A stretch of DNA of 46,669 nt from Nocardioides luteus (GTDB lineage: Bacteria; Actinomycetota; Actinomycetes; Propionibacteriales; Nocardioidaceae), in NCBI RefSeq assembly GCF_000960475.2, contig NZ_JZDQ02000047.1:1-46669 (forward strand), read 5' to 3'. Every line of letters starts with the position of its first letter. Position 1 is the first letter of the stretch. Below, in pieces: positions 7,356 through 15,111 of the stretch. The translations under genes and the position numbers were made by a program. The notes under the pieces were generated by a model, which saw only the letters and a program-made list of their open reading frames with translations, made no database searches and had not been told where the DNA came from.

Positions 7356-9422
7356 ATGCGCATGCGAACGCGCCCCCCGATCGCAGGCCGGTACCGCCTG
7401 CACCGCCTGCTCGGCCGCGGCGGGATGGGCGAGGTTTGGCAGGCAGCCGACATCAGGCTCGAACGCTGGGTGGCCGTGAAGATCGTGGAGATCTCCGCCG
7501 ACCCCAAGGTGACCGAACGCTTCCGCCGGGAGGCGCTCTCGACGACGGCGGCCAGCCACCCGGGCACGGTGCAGGTCCACGACGTCGGGGTCGAGCAGAC
7601 CGAGTACGGCAGCATCGTCTACCTGGTCATGGAGCTGCTTCCCGGCCCGACGCTGGCCGACCGCCTCGAGAAGCAGGGCCGGTTCACGGTCGAGGAGGCC
7701 GGCGAGGTGCTGGTCCAGGTCGCCCGTACGCTTACCGCGGTCCACACCTCGGGGATCATCCACCGCGACATCAAGCCGTCCAACCTGGTCTACGACGGTG
7801 ACGGCCGGATCCGGGTGCTCGACTTCGGCATCGCTCAGCTGGCCAACCATCAGGCCGAGCGGCTCACCTCGACCCGTCATGTGATGGGAAGCCTGCCCTA
7901 CATCTCGCCCGAGCAGGCCGCCGACACCGTGGTCGGCCCGGCGAGCGACATCTACGCGCTCGGCTGCGTCGCGTTCGAGCTGCTCACCGGGCGTGCTCCG
8001 TACGCAGGCTCCGAGCCGGTCTCGATGATCTACCAGCACGTGACCGCACCGGTCCCGCACGTCAACGACGTGGTCACCGTGCCGTCCCATGTCGACGAGT
8101 TCGTGGCCCTGATGATGGACAAGGACCCCTCCCGGCGGCCCAGCGCGGGCGAGGTCGTCGCCTTCGCGCGCCGGCCCGGGGTCGCGCCCGCGAACGCGGT
8201 CGGCAGCCGGGAGCTGTCCGCCGCCCCTCGGCCCGCCGCGCTCATGGCTTCCAAGATCTCGGCGTCCCCGTCGGTGTCGTCCTCCCCGTCGCCGCTGACC
8301 ACGATCGCCGGGGCGGTCGAGTCGGCGCAGCGTACGCCTCGGTCGCATGCGGCCGCGAAGCCGAGGTTCCTCCGCACGCCGGTGCTGGGCGCGCTGCTGG
8401 TGCCGGTGGTGATCGCCCTGGTCCTGAGCGGGCTGAGCTTCGCCGACGCGTTCCAGGAGCGCGCCGTGTCCAACCGTGCGATGACGATCGCGGGTGCGCT
8501 CCCGGAGAGCTACGAGCTCGGGATGGATCTCATCTTCGAGCGCGACGCGCTGAGCTCCGACCAGGTCCCGGACGCGGTCCGGCAGGCCTATCGGCAGGTG
8601 ACCGACGACTCGATCGAGGCGTGGCACGCCGACATCACCAAGGTCGACCTCGCCGACACCCCGAGCCTGCGGGAGCGGGTCGAGCGCACCTACACCGTGC
8701 TCAAGGGCATCGACGCCTACCGCGACGACCTCGAGGACGGCGACAAGGCGAGCACCGAGGCCGCGGCCGCCGCCTACACCGACACCGCCTACGAGCTGCT
8801 CGACTTCGCGACCGAGATGCCCAACATCCGCAACGAGAAGATCTACAAGCAGGTCACCAACCTCAAGTACGTCAGGTCGGCGGCCGAATCGCTCGGCGTC
8901 GAGCGCGCGATCATGGTGCCGGCGCTGATGACCGGGCGGATCGACGAGGAGTCGATGGAGGCGATGAGCGAGGCGCGTACGTCCTGGCAGCTCACCTCGC
9001 GCTCCTTCTACGCCGACGCCCCGCAGGCGACCCAGAAGGCGCTGGACAAGATCTCGGACGACACCTTCGCGGACGGATCGCGTGGCGTGGTGTCGCAGAA
9101 CGCGGTCGTCCAGGTCATCAACGACGGCTCGCTCGACGAGGCCGTCCCGGATCTCGAGGCCCACAGTATGGGGAGGCCGGCCGCGCAGGTCTGGGCCGAG
9201 GACATGACCCGCTTCATCCAGCTGCTGAAGGACACCATCGTGGCGATGACGCTGATCGTCTCCGACGATGTCGGCGAGGAGCACCGGGGCATCCAGACGA
9301 AGGTCTTCCTGAGCGGGGCGCTCGCCGTCTCCGCGCTCGTCGCCGGACTCGCGCTACTGGCGGGGATCTTCCTCGTGCGCCCGCTCCGCGGGCGCCGGCG
9401 ATCCGTCAGAGCAGACCAGTGA
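7356..9422 (+). CDS. Two-pass receptor Ser/Thr protein kinase with NIT-like sensor domain
   Basis: A 688-aa PknB-like kinase with all catalytic motifs: glycine loop GRGGMGEVW (20-28), Lys42 in VAVK, Glu59, HRDIKPSN (136-143), DFG (156-158), and SPEQ with SDIYALG. A linker rich in Ser, Pro and Ala is followed by a membrane helix (about 341-361). An extracellular helical domain (about 375-645) has paired ER motifs at Arg396 and Arg517, resembling the NIT nitrate/nitrite sensor fold. A second helix (651-673) and an RRR-rich cytoplasmic tail end the protein. Most bacterial receptor kinases have one helix and PASTA repeats, so this layout is unusual. Its ectodomain aligns along its length with that of the preceding pseudokinase, 76 bp upstream. 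It overlaps the convergent hydrolase gene by 17 bp. Confidence 0.92.
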   Translation: MRMRTRPPIAGRYRLHRLLGRGGMGEVWQAADIRLERWVAVKIVEISADPKVTERFRREALSTTAASHPGTVQVHDVGVEQTEYGSIVYLVMELLPGPTLADRLEKQGRFTVEEAGEVLVQVARTLTAVHTSGIIHRDIKPSNLVYDGDGRIRVLDFGIAQLANHQAERLTSTRHVMGSLPYISPEQAADTVVGPASDIYALGCVAFELLTGRAPYAGSEPVSMIYQHVTAPVPHVNDVVTVPSHVDEFVALMMDKDPSRRPSAGEVVAFARRPGVAPANAVGSRELSAAPRPAALMASKISASPSVSSSPSPLTTIAGAVESAQRTPRSHAAAKPRFLRTPVLGALLVPVVIALVLSGLSFADAFQERAVSNRAMTIAGALPESYELGMDLIFERDALSSDQVPDAVRQAYRQVTDDSIEAWHADITKVDLADTPSLRERVERTYTVLKGIDAYRDDLEDGDKASTEAAAAAYTDTAYELLDFATEMPNIRNEKIYKQVTNLKYVRSAAESLGVERAIMVPALMTGRIDEESMEAMSEARTSWQLTSRSFYADAPQATQKALDKISDDTFADGSRGVVSQNAVVQVINDGSLDEAVPDLEAHSMGRPAAQVWAEDMTRFIQLLKDTIVAMTLIVSDDVGEEHRGIQTKVFLSGALAVSALVAGLALLAGIFLVRPLRGRRRSVRADQ

Positions 9423-10230
9423 GGCTCGAGACCAGCGCCTCCCAGCGGCTCTCGACGTCGAAGCCCATCTGGCTCATCAGCGCCCAGCCGAAGCCGACGA
9501 TCGCGTAGAGGCTGATCGGGGTCATCACGACCCACTCCCGGATGGAACCGGCATCGCCGAGGATCGGGAGGGCGAAGTTGCCGCCCCGGGTCCACATGTT
9601 GTCGAAGGGGAGCCACTTGTTGCGGCGGACCCACCTGGGCGGCTTCGGCGCGATCGGCCAGAACAACGGGATCCCCATCGTGGTCACGAAGTCGCCGAGC
9701 AGATGGACGACGCAGCCCAGGCCGACCGAGAACGGCATCCACCACCACTCCTCGGGCGCGAAGACGGCGATCACCGCCGCCAGCGCCACTGCCGGGATCC
9801 ACGGCCAGTGGACGCCCTTGCGGGTGAGCTTCAGCGCGTCCATGGCGAACGCGACCAGCAGGACGCACATGATGCCCGGGCCGATCAGGACGCTGCCGAA
9901 ATGCTCGGTCTCGAGCGAGAGCTTCCCTGCGCCCCAGGCGAGTCCGGTGAAGGCGAGCACGCCGAGGATCGAGTGGGTGCCGTTGCGGTGGCCGCCGGAG
10001 ACCTGTCCGACGATCCTGGTCAGGCCCTCGGAGACCGGTGGCAGCGAGTGGGCGATCGTGCCGTTGTGGTGGTCCGCGTCCGGAAGCAGCGCGGCGCCGG
10101 CGCACACCAGGGTGCCGGTCATCACGCCTATATCCGAGACGCCCGGATACCATCCGAACGCGATCGGTGCCGACGATGTCACTGCGATCCACGCGGCGGC
10201 TCCTGAGGCCGCGTGATGCCCGCCCATCAT
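9406..10230 (-). CDS. YdjM-like membrane-bound metal-dependent hydrolase
   Basis: A 274-aa membrane protein of the YdjM/DUF457 family. Family members carry metal-ligand His and Asp residues near membrane helices; here these are GGHHAASG (residues 3-10), ALLPDADHHNGTIAH (about 47-61), GHRNGTHS (about 79-86) and VVHLLGDF (about 174-181). About six hydrophobic segments are visible. E. coli ydjM is a LexA-regulated gene, and a near-consensus actinobacterial LexA box lies at 10340-10355 in the divergent gap. The enzymatic substrate is unknown for the family. The start at 10230 has a GGAGAGGG sequence about 12 nt upstream; the next codon is also ATG. The 3' end overlaps the kinase gene by 17 bp. 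Confidence 0.85.
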   Translation of the reverse strand: MMGGHHAASGAAAWIAVTSSAPIAFGWYPGVSDIGVMTGTLVCAGAALLPDADHHNGTIAHSLPPVSEGLTRIVGQVSGGHRNGTHSILGVLAFTGLAWGAGKLSLETEHFGSVLIGPGIMCVLLVAFAMDALKLTRKGVHWPWIPAVALAAVIAVFAPEEWWWMPFSVGLGCVVHLLGDFVTTMGIPLFWPIAPKPPRWVRRNKWLPFDNMWTRGGNFALPILGDAGSIREWVVMTPISLYAIVGFGWALMSQMGFDVESRWEALVSSLTGLL

Positions 10231-10339
10231 GTGAAGTTGTGTCCCTCTCCAGTGTTCCCCCGCTGCATGACCGCGGATGAACGTACCGGTCCTCGGGCTG
10301 GTGCGCGTGTGTTGGGGTGGTGTGTCTGTGCGGCGAGAT

Positions 10340-10355
10340 TCGAATCACTGTTCGA
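10340..10355. promoter_or_regulatory. Candidate LexA (SOS) box
   Basis: TCGAATCACTGTTCGA differs at one of 12 defined positions from the mycobacterial LexA consensus TCGAAC-N4-GTTCGA, and the flanks extend the symmetry to TTCGAA at both ends. It lies between the divergent YdjM-like hydrolase (110 bp away) and the small unknown gene (62 bp away). Either or both could be SOS-controlled. Confidence 0.6.
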
Positions 10356-10403
10356 AGGGTGATCCGAGGGGTGAAAGGGGTGCGGCCGAGGCGGCAACCT
10401 GAA

Positions 10404-10409
10404 TAGGAT
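10404..10409 (+). promoter_or_regulatory. Leaderless -10 box (TAGGAT) of the 100-aa unknown gene
   Basis: TAGGAT ends 8 nt before the ATG at 10418, and there is no Shine-Dalgarno sequence. Confidence 0.55.
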
Positions 10410-10417
10410 GCGCGGTC

Positions 10418-10720
10418 ATGACGACTCCCGGCACCCAGGGCGATGCCCGTCGTGCGCCGTGGACGTTCGAGACCAGTCGGTGCGCCGCGACCGTGACTCC
10501 CGAGGCGATCGAGTTCCGGTTCATGGTCGCCGCGCGCGACGGATCGCTGAGCGAGATGCTTCTCTCGGTGGGCCGGCACGACATGCCGACGCTGCTCGAG
10601 GAGATCGCCTTCGAGATGCCCGAGGCGCTCGAGTGGATGTCGGCGGCGATCATGACGGTCGCCCGGGAGCGGCGCCTGGCCGCGGAGGCCTCGTCGGTCC
10701 CGCATCAGCGCGGGGCATAA
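10418..10720 (+). CDS. Small hypothetical protein (100 aa)
   Basis: I do not recognise this protein. It is soluble, with one Cys (residue 22) and a central strand-rich part (PEAIEFRFMVAARDGSLSE) followed by an acidic helix (TLLEEIAFEMPEALEWMSAAIM) and a short basic tail. Codon use is strongly GC3-rich, which supports it being real. A -10 hexamer 8 nt before the ATG supports the start. It is divergent from the YdjM-like gene with a candidate LexA box between them, so a DNA-damage link is possible but unproven. The glutathione peroxidase gene follows 55 bp downstream with its own ribosome binding site. Confidence 0.65.
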   Translation: MTTPGTQGDARRAPWTFETSRCAATVTPEAIEFRFMVAARDGSLSEMLLSVGRHDMPTLLEEIAFEMPEALEWMSAAIMTVARERRLAAEASSVPHQRGA

Positions 10721-10775
10721 CCTCGGGCCGAGCAAGGTTGTCCCGCTGCACCGCAACTCGATCGAGGAGAGACCT

Positions 10776-11240
10776 GTGACCACCACGTACGACTTCGAAG
10801 TGACCGCCGCTGACGGGAGCACCGTCTCGCTCGGTGACTACAAGGGCAAGCTGCTGCTGATCGTCAACGTAGCCAGCAAGTGCGGCCTGACGCCGCAGTA
10901 CGAGGGCCTCGAGGCGCTCTACCGCGCCACCAGCGACTCCGGTGTCGAGGTCATCGGGTTCCCGTGCAACCAGTTCATGGGTCAGGAGCCCGGCACCGAC
11001 GAGGAGATCCAGGAGTTCTGCAAGACGACCTACGACGTGACGTTCCCGGTCCTCTCCAAGATCGATGTCAACGGGGAGAACTCTGCTCCGCTCTACGAGT
11101 TCCTTCGTGCCGAGGCGCCGGGCGACATCCAGTGGAACTTCACCAAGTTCCTCATCGGTCGCGAGGGCGAGGTCGTCAAGCGCTACGAGCCGCAGGTGAC
11201 GCCCGAGGAGATCCAGGCGGACCTCGCCCAGTATCTCTAA
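10776..11240 (+). CDS. Glutathione peroxidase family protein
   Basis: A 154-aa thiol peroxidase of the GPx family, normal length. It reduces hydrogen peroxide and organic hydroperoxides; bacterial members usually take electrons from thioredoxin. The peroxidatic Cys36 lies in NVASKCGLT, the catalytic Gln in the GFPCNQF motif (Gln66) (a tetrad position in this family is usually there or nearby), and Trp-Asn in WNFTKF. Cys82 (EFCKTTYD) is the resolving Cys typical of thioredoxin-dependent members. GTG start with GAGGAGAG just upstream. A T-flanked hairpin ends the gene. It is cytosolic, with no signal peptide. Confidence 0.93.
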   Translation: MTTTYDFEVTAADGSTVSLGDYKGKLLLIVNVASKCGLTPQYEGLEALYRATSDSGVEVIGFPCNQFMGQEPGTDEEIQEFCKTTYDVTFPVLSKIDVNGENSAPLYEFLRAEAPGDIQWNFTKFLIGREGEVVKRYEPQVTPEEIQADLAQYL

Positions 11241-11251
11241 GGCGATGCCGG

Positions 11252-11291
11252 ACGGCGCTCGATCCCCGATGTTGCCGGGATCGAGCGCCGT
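11252..11291 (+). terminator. Terminator after glutathione peroxidase
   Basis: Fifteen-bp arms beginning ACGGCGCTCGATCCC enclose a 10-nt loop, followed by a short T-containing run. It lies 12 nt after the stop codon. Confidence 0.8.
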
Positions 11292-11339
11292 TCTGCATAG
11301 ATAGTTGGTCAGAAGATAGTTCGGTATCGGATGGTTCGT

Positions 11340-11345
11340 TAAGAT
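11340..11345 (+). promoter_or_regulatory. Leaderless -10 box (TAAGAT) of the marR gene
   Basis: TAAGAT ends 7 nt before the ATG at 11353. The AT-rich stretch 11298-11352 before it contains GATAGTT repeats that may hold regulator sites. Confidence 0.6.
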
Positions 11346-11352
11346 CTAGTTC

Positions 11353-11826
11353 ATGACCGGACCGCGTATCGACCTGCTGTTCCTGCTCAACCAGTCTGCT
11401 CACGCGTTCGCGGCCCAGGTCGGCGATGCGCTGGCCGACCTGGAGCTCTCGGTGCGCGAGTACTGCGTGCTGATGAAGGCCGCCGAGGGGGAGTACACCC
11501 AGAACGCGGTCGCCGAGATGGCGATGCTCGACAAGACCACGATGGTCACCACCCTCGACAACCTCGAGCGCCGCGGTCTCGCTGAGCGGCGGGTCTCGAG
11601 CACCGACCGCCGGGCGCGCATCGTCGCGCTCACGCCGGCCGGCGCAAAGGCTCTCGAGGAGGCCTCGAAGGCCTACAACGCGACCGTCGCCAACGTGCTC
11701 GAGAGTCTCCCGCCGAGCGAGGGTGAGGCGTTCATCGAAGCGCTGCAGCGCCTGGTCGAGGGGCCGTGGGCGACGCCGTCGCACACGATGACGCTGCGGC
11801 GTCGTGCGCCCTCCTCGGCTCGCTGA
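11353..11826 (+). CDS. MarR family transcriptional regulator
   Basis: A 157-aa winged-helix regulator of normal length. The recognition region reads TQNAVAEMAMLDKTTMVTTLDNLERRGLAERR in segments, with the wing SSTDRRARIVALT (about residues 77-89). Proteins of this family usually repress a neighbouring exporter and release DNA when a small ligand binds. The exporter here is the MFS gene immediately downstream, and a 30-nt palindrome lies between the two genes. Similar GATAGTT-like sequence in its own promoter suggests autorepression. No Cys-based sensing motif of the OhrR type is evident near the N-terminus except Cys38; a redox role cannot be excluded. Confidence 0.9.
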   Translation: MTGPRIDLLFLLNQSAHAFAAQVGDALADLELSVREYCVLMKAAEGEYTQNAVAEMAMLDKTTMVTTLDNLERRGLAERRVSSTDRRARIVALTPAGAKALEEASKAYNATVANVLESLPPSEGEAFIEALQRLVEGPWATPSHTMTLRRRAPSSAR

Positions 11827-11854
11827 CAGATAGGTCTACAACCGAATATTCCGA

Positions 11855-11884
11855 AATAGATTGTTTCATAACAAACAATCTATT
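11855..11884. promoter_or_regulatory. 30-nt palindromic operator at the MFS gene start
   Basis: Perfect 12-bp arms AATAGATTGTTT and AAACAATCTATT flank CATAAC. The site lies between the MarR stop codon and the MFS start and runs into a TATTAT sequence that may be the -10 box. It has the size and symmetry of a MarR dimer site and is AT-rich in a GC-rich genome. Confidence 0.75.
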
Positions 11885-11896
11885 ATGGTCGTATCT

Positions 11897-13114
11897 ATGA
11901 CGACCAAGACAGTCGCGCTCGCGACCCTCGCAGCCACTCAGTTGATGGTGATCCTCGACGGCACGGTCGTGACCGTCGCCCTTCCTGCAATCCGCGACGA
12001 CCTGGGCTTCGGCGACACCTCGCTGTCCTGGGTCGTCAACGGCTTCCTCCTCGCCTTCGCGCTCGTCCTGCTCCCGGCGGGCCGGGCAGGTGACGCCTTC
12101 GGCACCCGGCCCGTCTTCCTCGCCGGGCTGAGCATCTTCACGCTGGCCTCGGCATGGTGCGGCATCGCCTGGGACCCGATCTCCCTCGTCCTCGCCCGAT
12201 TCGTCCAAGGACTCGGCGGTGGCATCGCCTCGGCGGTCGTGCTCGGCATGATCGCCGGCCTCTACGCCGAGGCCCGCGACCGCCTCCGCGCCTTCGCGGT
12301 GCTCGCCTTCGTCGGCTCGATCGGTGCCTCGGTGGGGACGGTCCTGGGTGGCGTACTCACCGAGGTCGCCTCGTGGCGCTGGGCCTTCCTGATCAACGTC
12401 CCGCTCGGGATCATCGCCCTGGTCGTCGCGCTCCGCGCGGTGGAGGGTACGCCGCCGACCGGCGCCAAGGGTGGCCTGCTCCCGCGCGGCCTGTTCGCCC
12501 AGCGCAGGTTCGCGCTCGGCAACCTGATCCTGCTGACCCTGACCTTCGGGGGGTTCACCTTCCAGTTCGTCACCACGCTCTACCTGCAGGACGTCCTCGG
12601 CTTCGGGGCGCTCGCGACGGGCCTGGCGTTCCTCCCGGTCAGCGCGGTGATCGCGGTCGCGAGCCTCGGCTTCAGCGCCGCGCTGGCCGAGCGGTTCGGC
12701 TCCGAGCGCATCTTGATCGCGGGCGTGCTCGGCTTCGTCGCCGGGATGGTCTACCTCGTGCGCCTGCCCGAGACCGGCAGCTTCCCGACCGACGTCCTCC
12801 CCGGCGCGGTCGTGATGGGCCTCGGGTTCGGTCTCGCGATGCCGCAGGTGACGGCGTTGGCGATGGGTGCGCTGGCGCCGGAGTACGCCGGGATCGGCTC
12901 CGGCCTGACCACGACCACCCAGCAGGTCGGCGGGTTCCTCGGCACCCTGATCGCCGCCGGGCTGGTCACGACCGAGGGCTATGGCCCGGCCTATGCCTCG
13001 GCCGCGATCGCGCTGGCCGCAGGAGCGGTGGTCGCGGCGTACCTGCTCGTGGACGCGGGACGCGCCCGGGACCCGAAGGTCTCCGAGCGCGTGCCGGAGG
13101 AGGCCAAGCTCTGA
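11897..13114 (+). CDS. MFS drug/small-molecule exporter (DHA2/EmrB-like)
   Basis: A 405-aa proton-driven exporter of the major facilitator superfamily with about 12 membrane helices. The first helix carries LDGTVVTVALPAIRDDLG, a motif of the drug:H+ antiporter DHA2 group, and motif A-like GRAGDAFGTRPVF follows helix 2. GLGGGIASAVVLGMIAGLY and the motif C-like GSIGASVGTVLGGVL are also present. ATG 11897 is preferred; an in-frame ATG at 11885 is also possible, and no Shine-Dalgarno sequence precedes either. It is very probably repressed by the preceding MarR protein through the palindrome at 11855-11884. Substrate unknown. Confidence 0.9.
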   Translation: MTTKTVALATLAATQLMVILDGTVVTVALPAIRDDLGFGDTSLSWVVNGFLLAFALVLLPAGRAGDAFGTRPVFLAGLSIFTLASAWCGIAWDPISLVLARFVQGLGGGIASAVVLGMIAGLYAEARDRLRAFAVLAFVGSIGASVGTVLGGVLTEVASWRWAFLINVPLGIIALVVALRAVEGTPPTGAKGGLLPRGLFAQRRFALGNLILLTLTFGGFTFQFVTTLYLQDVLGFGALATGLAFLPVSAVIAVASLGFSAALAERFGSERILIAGVLGFVAGMVYLVRLPETGSFPTDVLPGAVVMGLGFGLAMPQVTALAMGALAPEYAGIGSGLTTTTQQVGGFLGTLIAAGLVTTEGYGPAYASAAIALAAGAVVAAYLLVDAGRARDPKVSERVPEEAKL

Positions 13115-13145
13115 GCCCTCGATGCCAGAGCCCGACCCCTCGGCG

Positions 13146-15014
13146 CTACCTCCGGACCGGGAGGACCAGCGTCGAGGGGTTCGCGGTCGTGTGGTGGACC
13201 GTGACCACGCCGGCCACGCCGCGGACCAGCTGCTGGACGTTGGGCAGCAGGTGCGGGACGTCGTAGGAGTGGACGGTGACCCGCAGGCGGTGACCCTTCT
13301 CGATCACCGCACCGGTCGGGAAGACCTCGACGGGAACGCGATAGATCTGACCCGGCACCACAGCCTGTTCGGCCGAACGGGTGAAGGGGTGCCACGGCTG
13401 GACGACCTGACCGTTCAGCGTCCGCGACCTCGACGGGATGACGGCACGGTGGCGCAGCGTCTGCCAGCCCCCGGTGATGCGGTCCACGGACCCGTCGGGA
13501 GCGACGTCCTCGACCGAGACCGAGATCAGTCCGTCGGTGCCGGTCGTGGAGACGGACAGGTCGGCGTTGAGCGGCCCGGAGAACCTCAGGTCGGAGGTCG
13601 CCGGCGCGGTCTCGTAGGAGACCCCGAGCGCGTCGTTGATCCGGTTGTCGGTGCAGCCCGGGATCGCGACGGCGCCGGCGGTCCACTGCGTGGTGCTGCG
13701 CGAGCACAGCCCCTGCACCGGCAGGGGCGCGATGGTGTCACCGCCGACGGGCTTCAGGGCCGACCCCAGGGCGTACGTCTTCGCGCGCACCTCCGAGCCG
13801 AGCCACGACTGCATCGTGCGCCACTTCCCGGAGCCGATCTCGTGGTAGGTCACCGGGGCGACGTCGCGGTCGAGGGTGTTGTCGGGGAGGCCCTTGAGGT
13901 GGGTGTCGAACCACCGCAACGCCATCTCGCTGAGGCTGCCGATGCCGCTGCCGGCCAGCTCGCCGCCCATCGATCCCTCGGTGTGCGTCCACGGGCCGAT
14001 GAGCAGCTTGGTGTCGACACCGTTCCTCTGCAGCCGGTCGAAGAGCATCGGCGTGCCGCGCTGGAAGATGTCGTACTGCCCGGCGGTGAGGAACGTCGGC
14101 ACATCGATCTCGTCGACCACGCTCAGCGGCGAGCGCTTGCGGTAGAAGGGGCCGTCGTAGCCGGCGTCGCTGCCCAGCACCGCGCCGGCGAGCATCGGCA
14201 CCTGGAAGCCGAGCGCACCCCCGACGTGCTGCAGCAGCGTGATCAGGGTGGCCTCGGGCCGGGTCTGGTTGACGGCGGGCGGCACCAGACCGCTGCCCGT
14301 GACCAGCCCGAACCACAGCGGGATGAAGCCGGCGTCGATCTGGCCGCCGGAGGCGACGACGTCACGGTAGACGTCGCCGGCGGGCACGATCGGGAACATC
14401 GCCTTCAGCCCGCGCGGGTGCTGGGCGGCGGTGAAGAACTGGTTGATCGCCATGTAGGACGGGCCCCACAGGCCGAGCTCGCCGTTGCTCCACGGGCGCT
14501 TCGTCGAGGTCGCCCAGTTGGCCACCTCGAGGCCGTCCTTCTGCTCGCGGTCGCCGAAGGCGTCCCACTGGCCGGCGGAGGAGCCGGTGCCGCGTACGTC
14601 GGTCTGGACGAAGACGTAGCCACGCTGCACGAAGTAGTCGCCGCCGCCCCCGCCGGAGACGTTCTTGTTGTAGGGGTTCTGCGTCAGGATCACCGGGAAC
14701 CGGCCCGCCGCCGCGGTGCCGTCGGCCTTCGCCGGACGGTGGATGTCGGCGCGGAGCACCACGCCGTCGGACATCGTGATCTCGACGTCCTTCTCGACGA
14801 CCACGCCGTACGTCGCCGGGCGCGGCGTCCACGCACTCGACCGTGTCGCGGACCCGGACCCGGACCCAGACCCGGGTGCCTGCGGCGCGGCCACGGCTGG
14901 TGGCGCAGACGTTCCGGACGAGTCCCCGGGGTCGCTCGCCGGGCCGGCGGCAGGCAGGAAGCTCATGACGAGCGCCAGGAACGGGAACAGGGCCGAGACG
15001 ATTCCGAGGTTCAT
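13146..15014 (-). CDS. Secreted CocE/NonD-type (Xaa-Pro dipeptidyl-peptidase-like) hydrolase
   Basis: A 622-aa serine hydrolase. An N-terminal hydrophobic segment (residues 5-24) looks like a signal peptide or anchor, followed by a Gly/Ser linker from a small DNA repeat. The alpha/beta hydrolase core has RGTGSSAGQWD and the nucleophile Ser186 in GPSYMA. The later LIGPWTHTEGSMGG carries the family His. The C-terminal third is the beta-sandwich domain of X-Pro/CocE enzymes. Likely substrates are peptides, esters or acylated antibiotics outside the cell; it cannot be narrowed. ATG 15014 is chosen over the adjacent GTG because GGAG lies 6 nt upstream. It is convergent with the MFS gene, only 31 bp apart. 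Confidence 0.88.
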   Translation of the reverse strand: MNLGIVSALFPFLALVMSFLPAAGPASDPGDSSGTSAPPAVAAPQAPGSGSGSGSATRSSAWTPRPATYGVVVEKDVEITMSDGVVLRADIHRPAKADGTAAAGRFPVILTQNPYNKNVSGGGGGDYFVQRGYVFVQTDVRGTGSSAGQWDAFGDREQKDGLEVANWATSTKRPWSNGELGLWGPSYMAINQFFTAAQHPRGLKAMFPIVPAGDVYRDVVASGGQIDAGFIPLWFGLVTGSGLVPPAVNQTRPEATLITLLQHVGGALGFQVPMLAGAVLGSDAGYDGPFYRKRSPLSVVDEIDVPTFLTAGQYDIFQRGTPMLFDRLQRNGVDTKLLIGPWTHTEGSMGGELAGSGIGSLSEMALRWFDTHLKGLPDNTLDRDVAPVTYHEIGSGKWRTMQSWLGSEVRAKTYALGSALKPVGGDTIAPLPVQGLCSRSTTQWTAGAVAIPGCTDNRINDALGVSYETAPATSDLRFSGPLNADLSVSTTGTDGLISVSVEDVAPDGSVDRITGGWQTLRHRAVIPSRSRTLNGQVVQPWHPFTRSAEQAVVPGQIYRVPVEVFPTGAVIEKGHRLRVTVHSYDVPHLLPNVQQLVRGVAGVVTVHHTTANPSTLVLPVRR

Positions 15015-15111
15015 CACTCACTCCAAGGTGTGGTGGGGATCACAGAGTGAAACGATGAATGTAAACGGGGGTTACGCTACGCCGCCGGTTCGGTGGCCCG
15101 ACGGACCTGGT

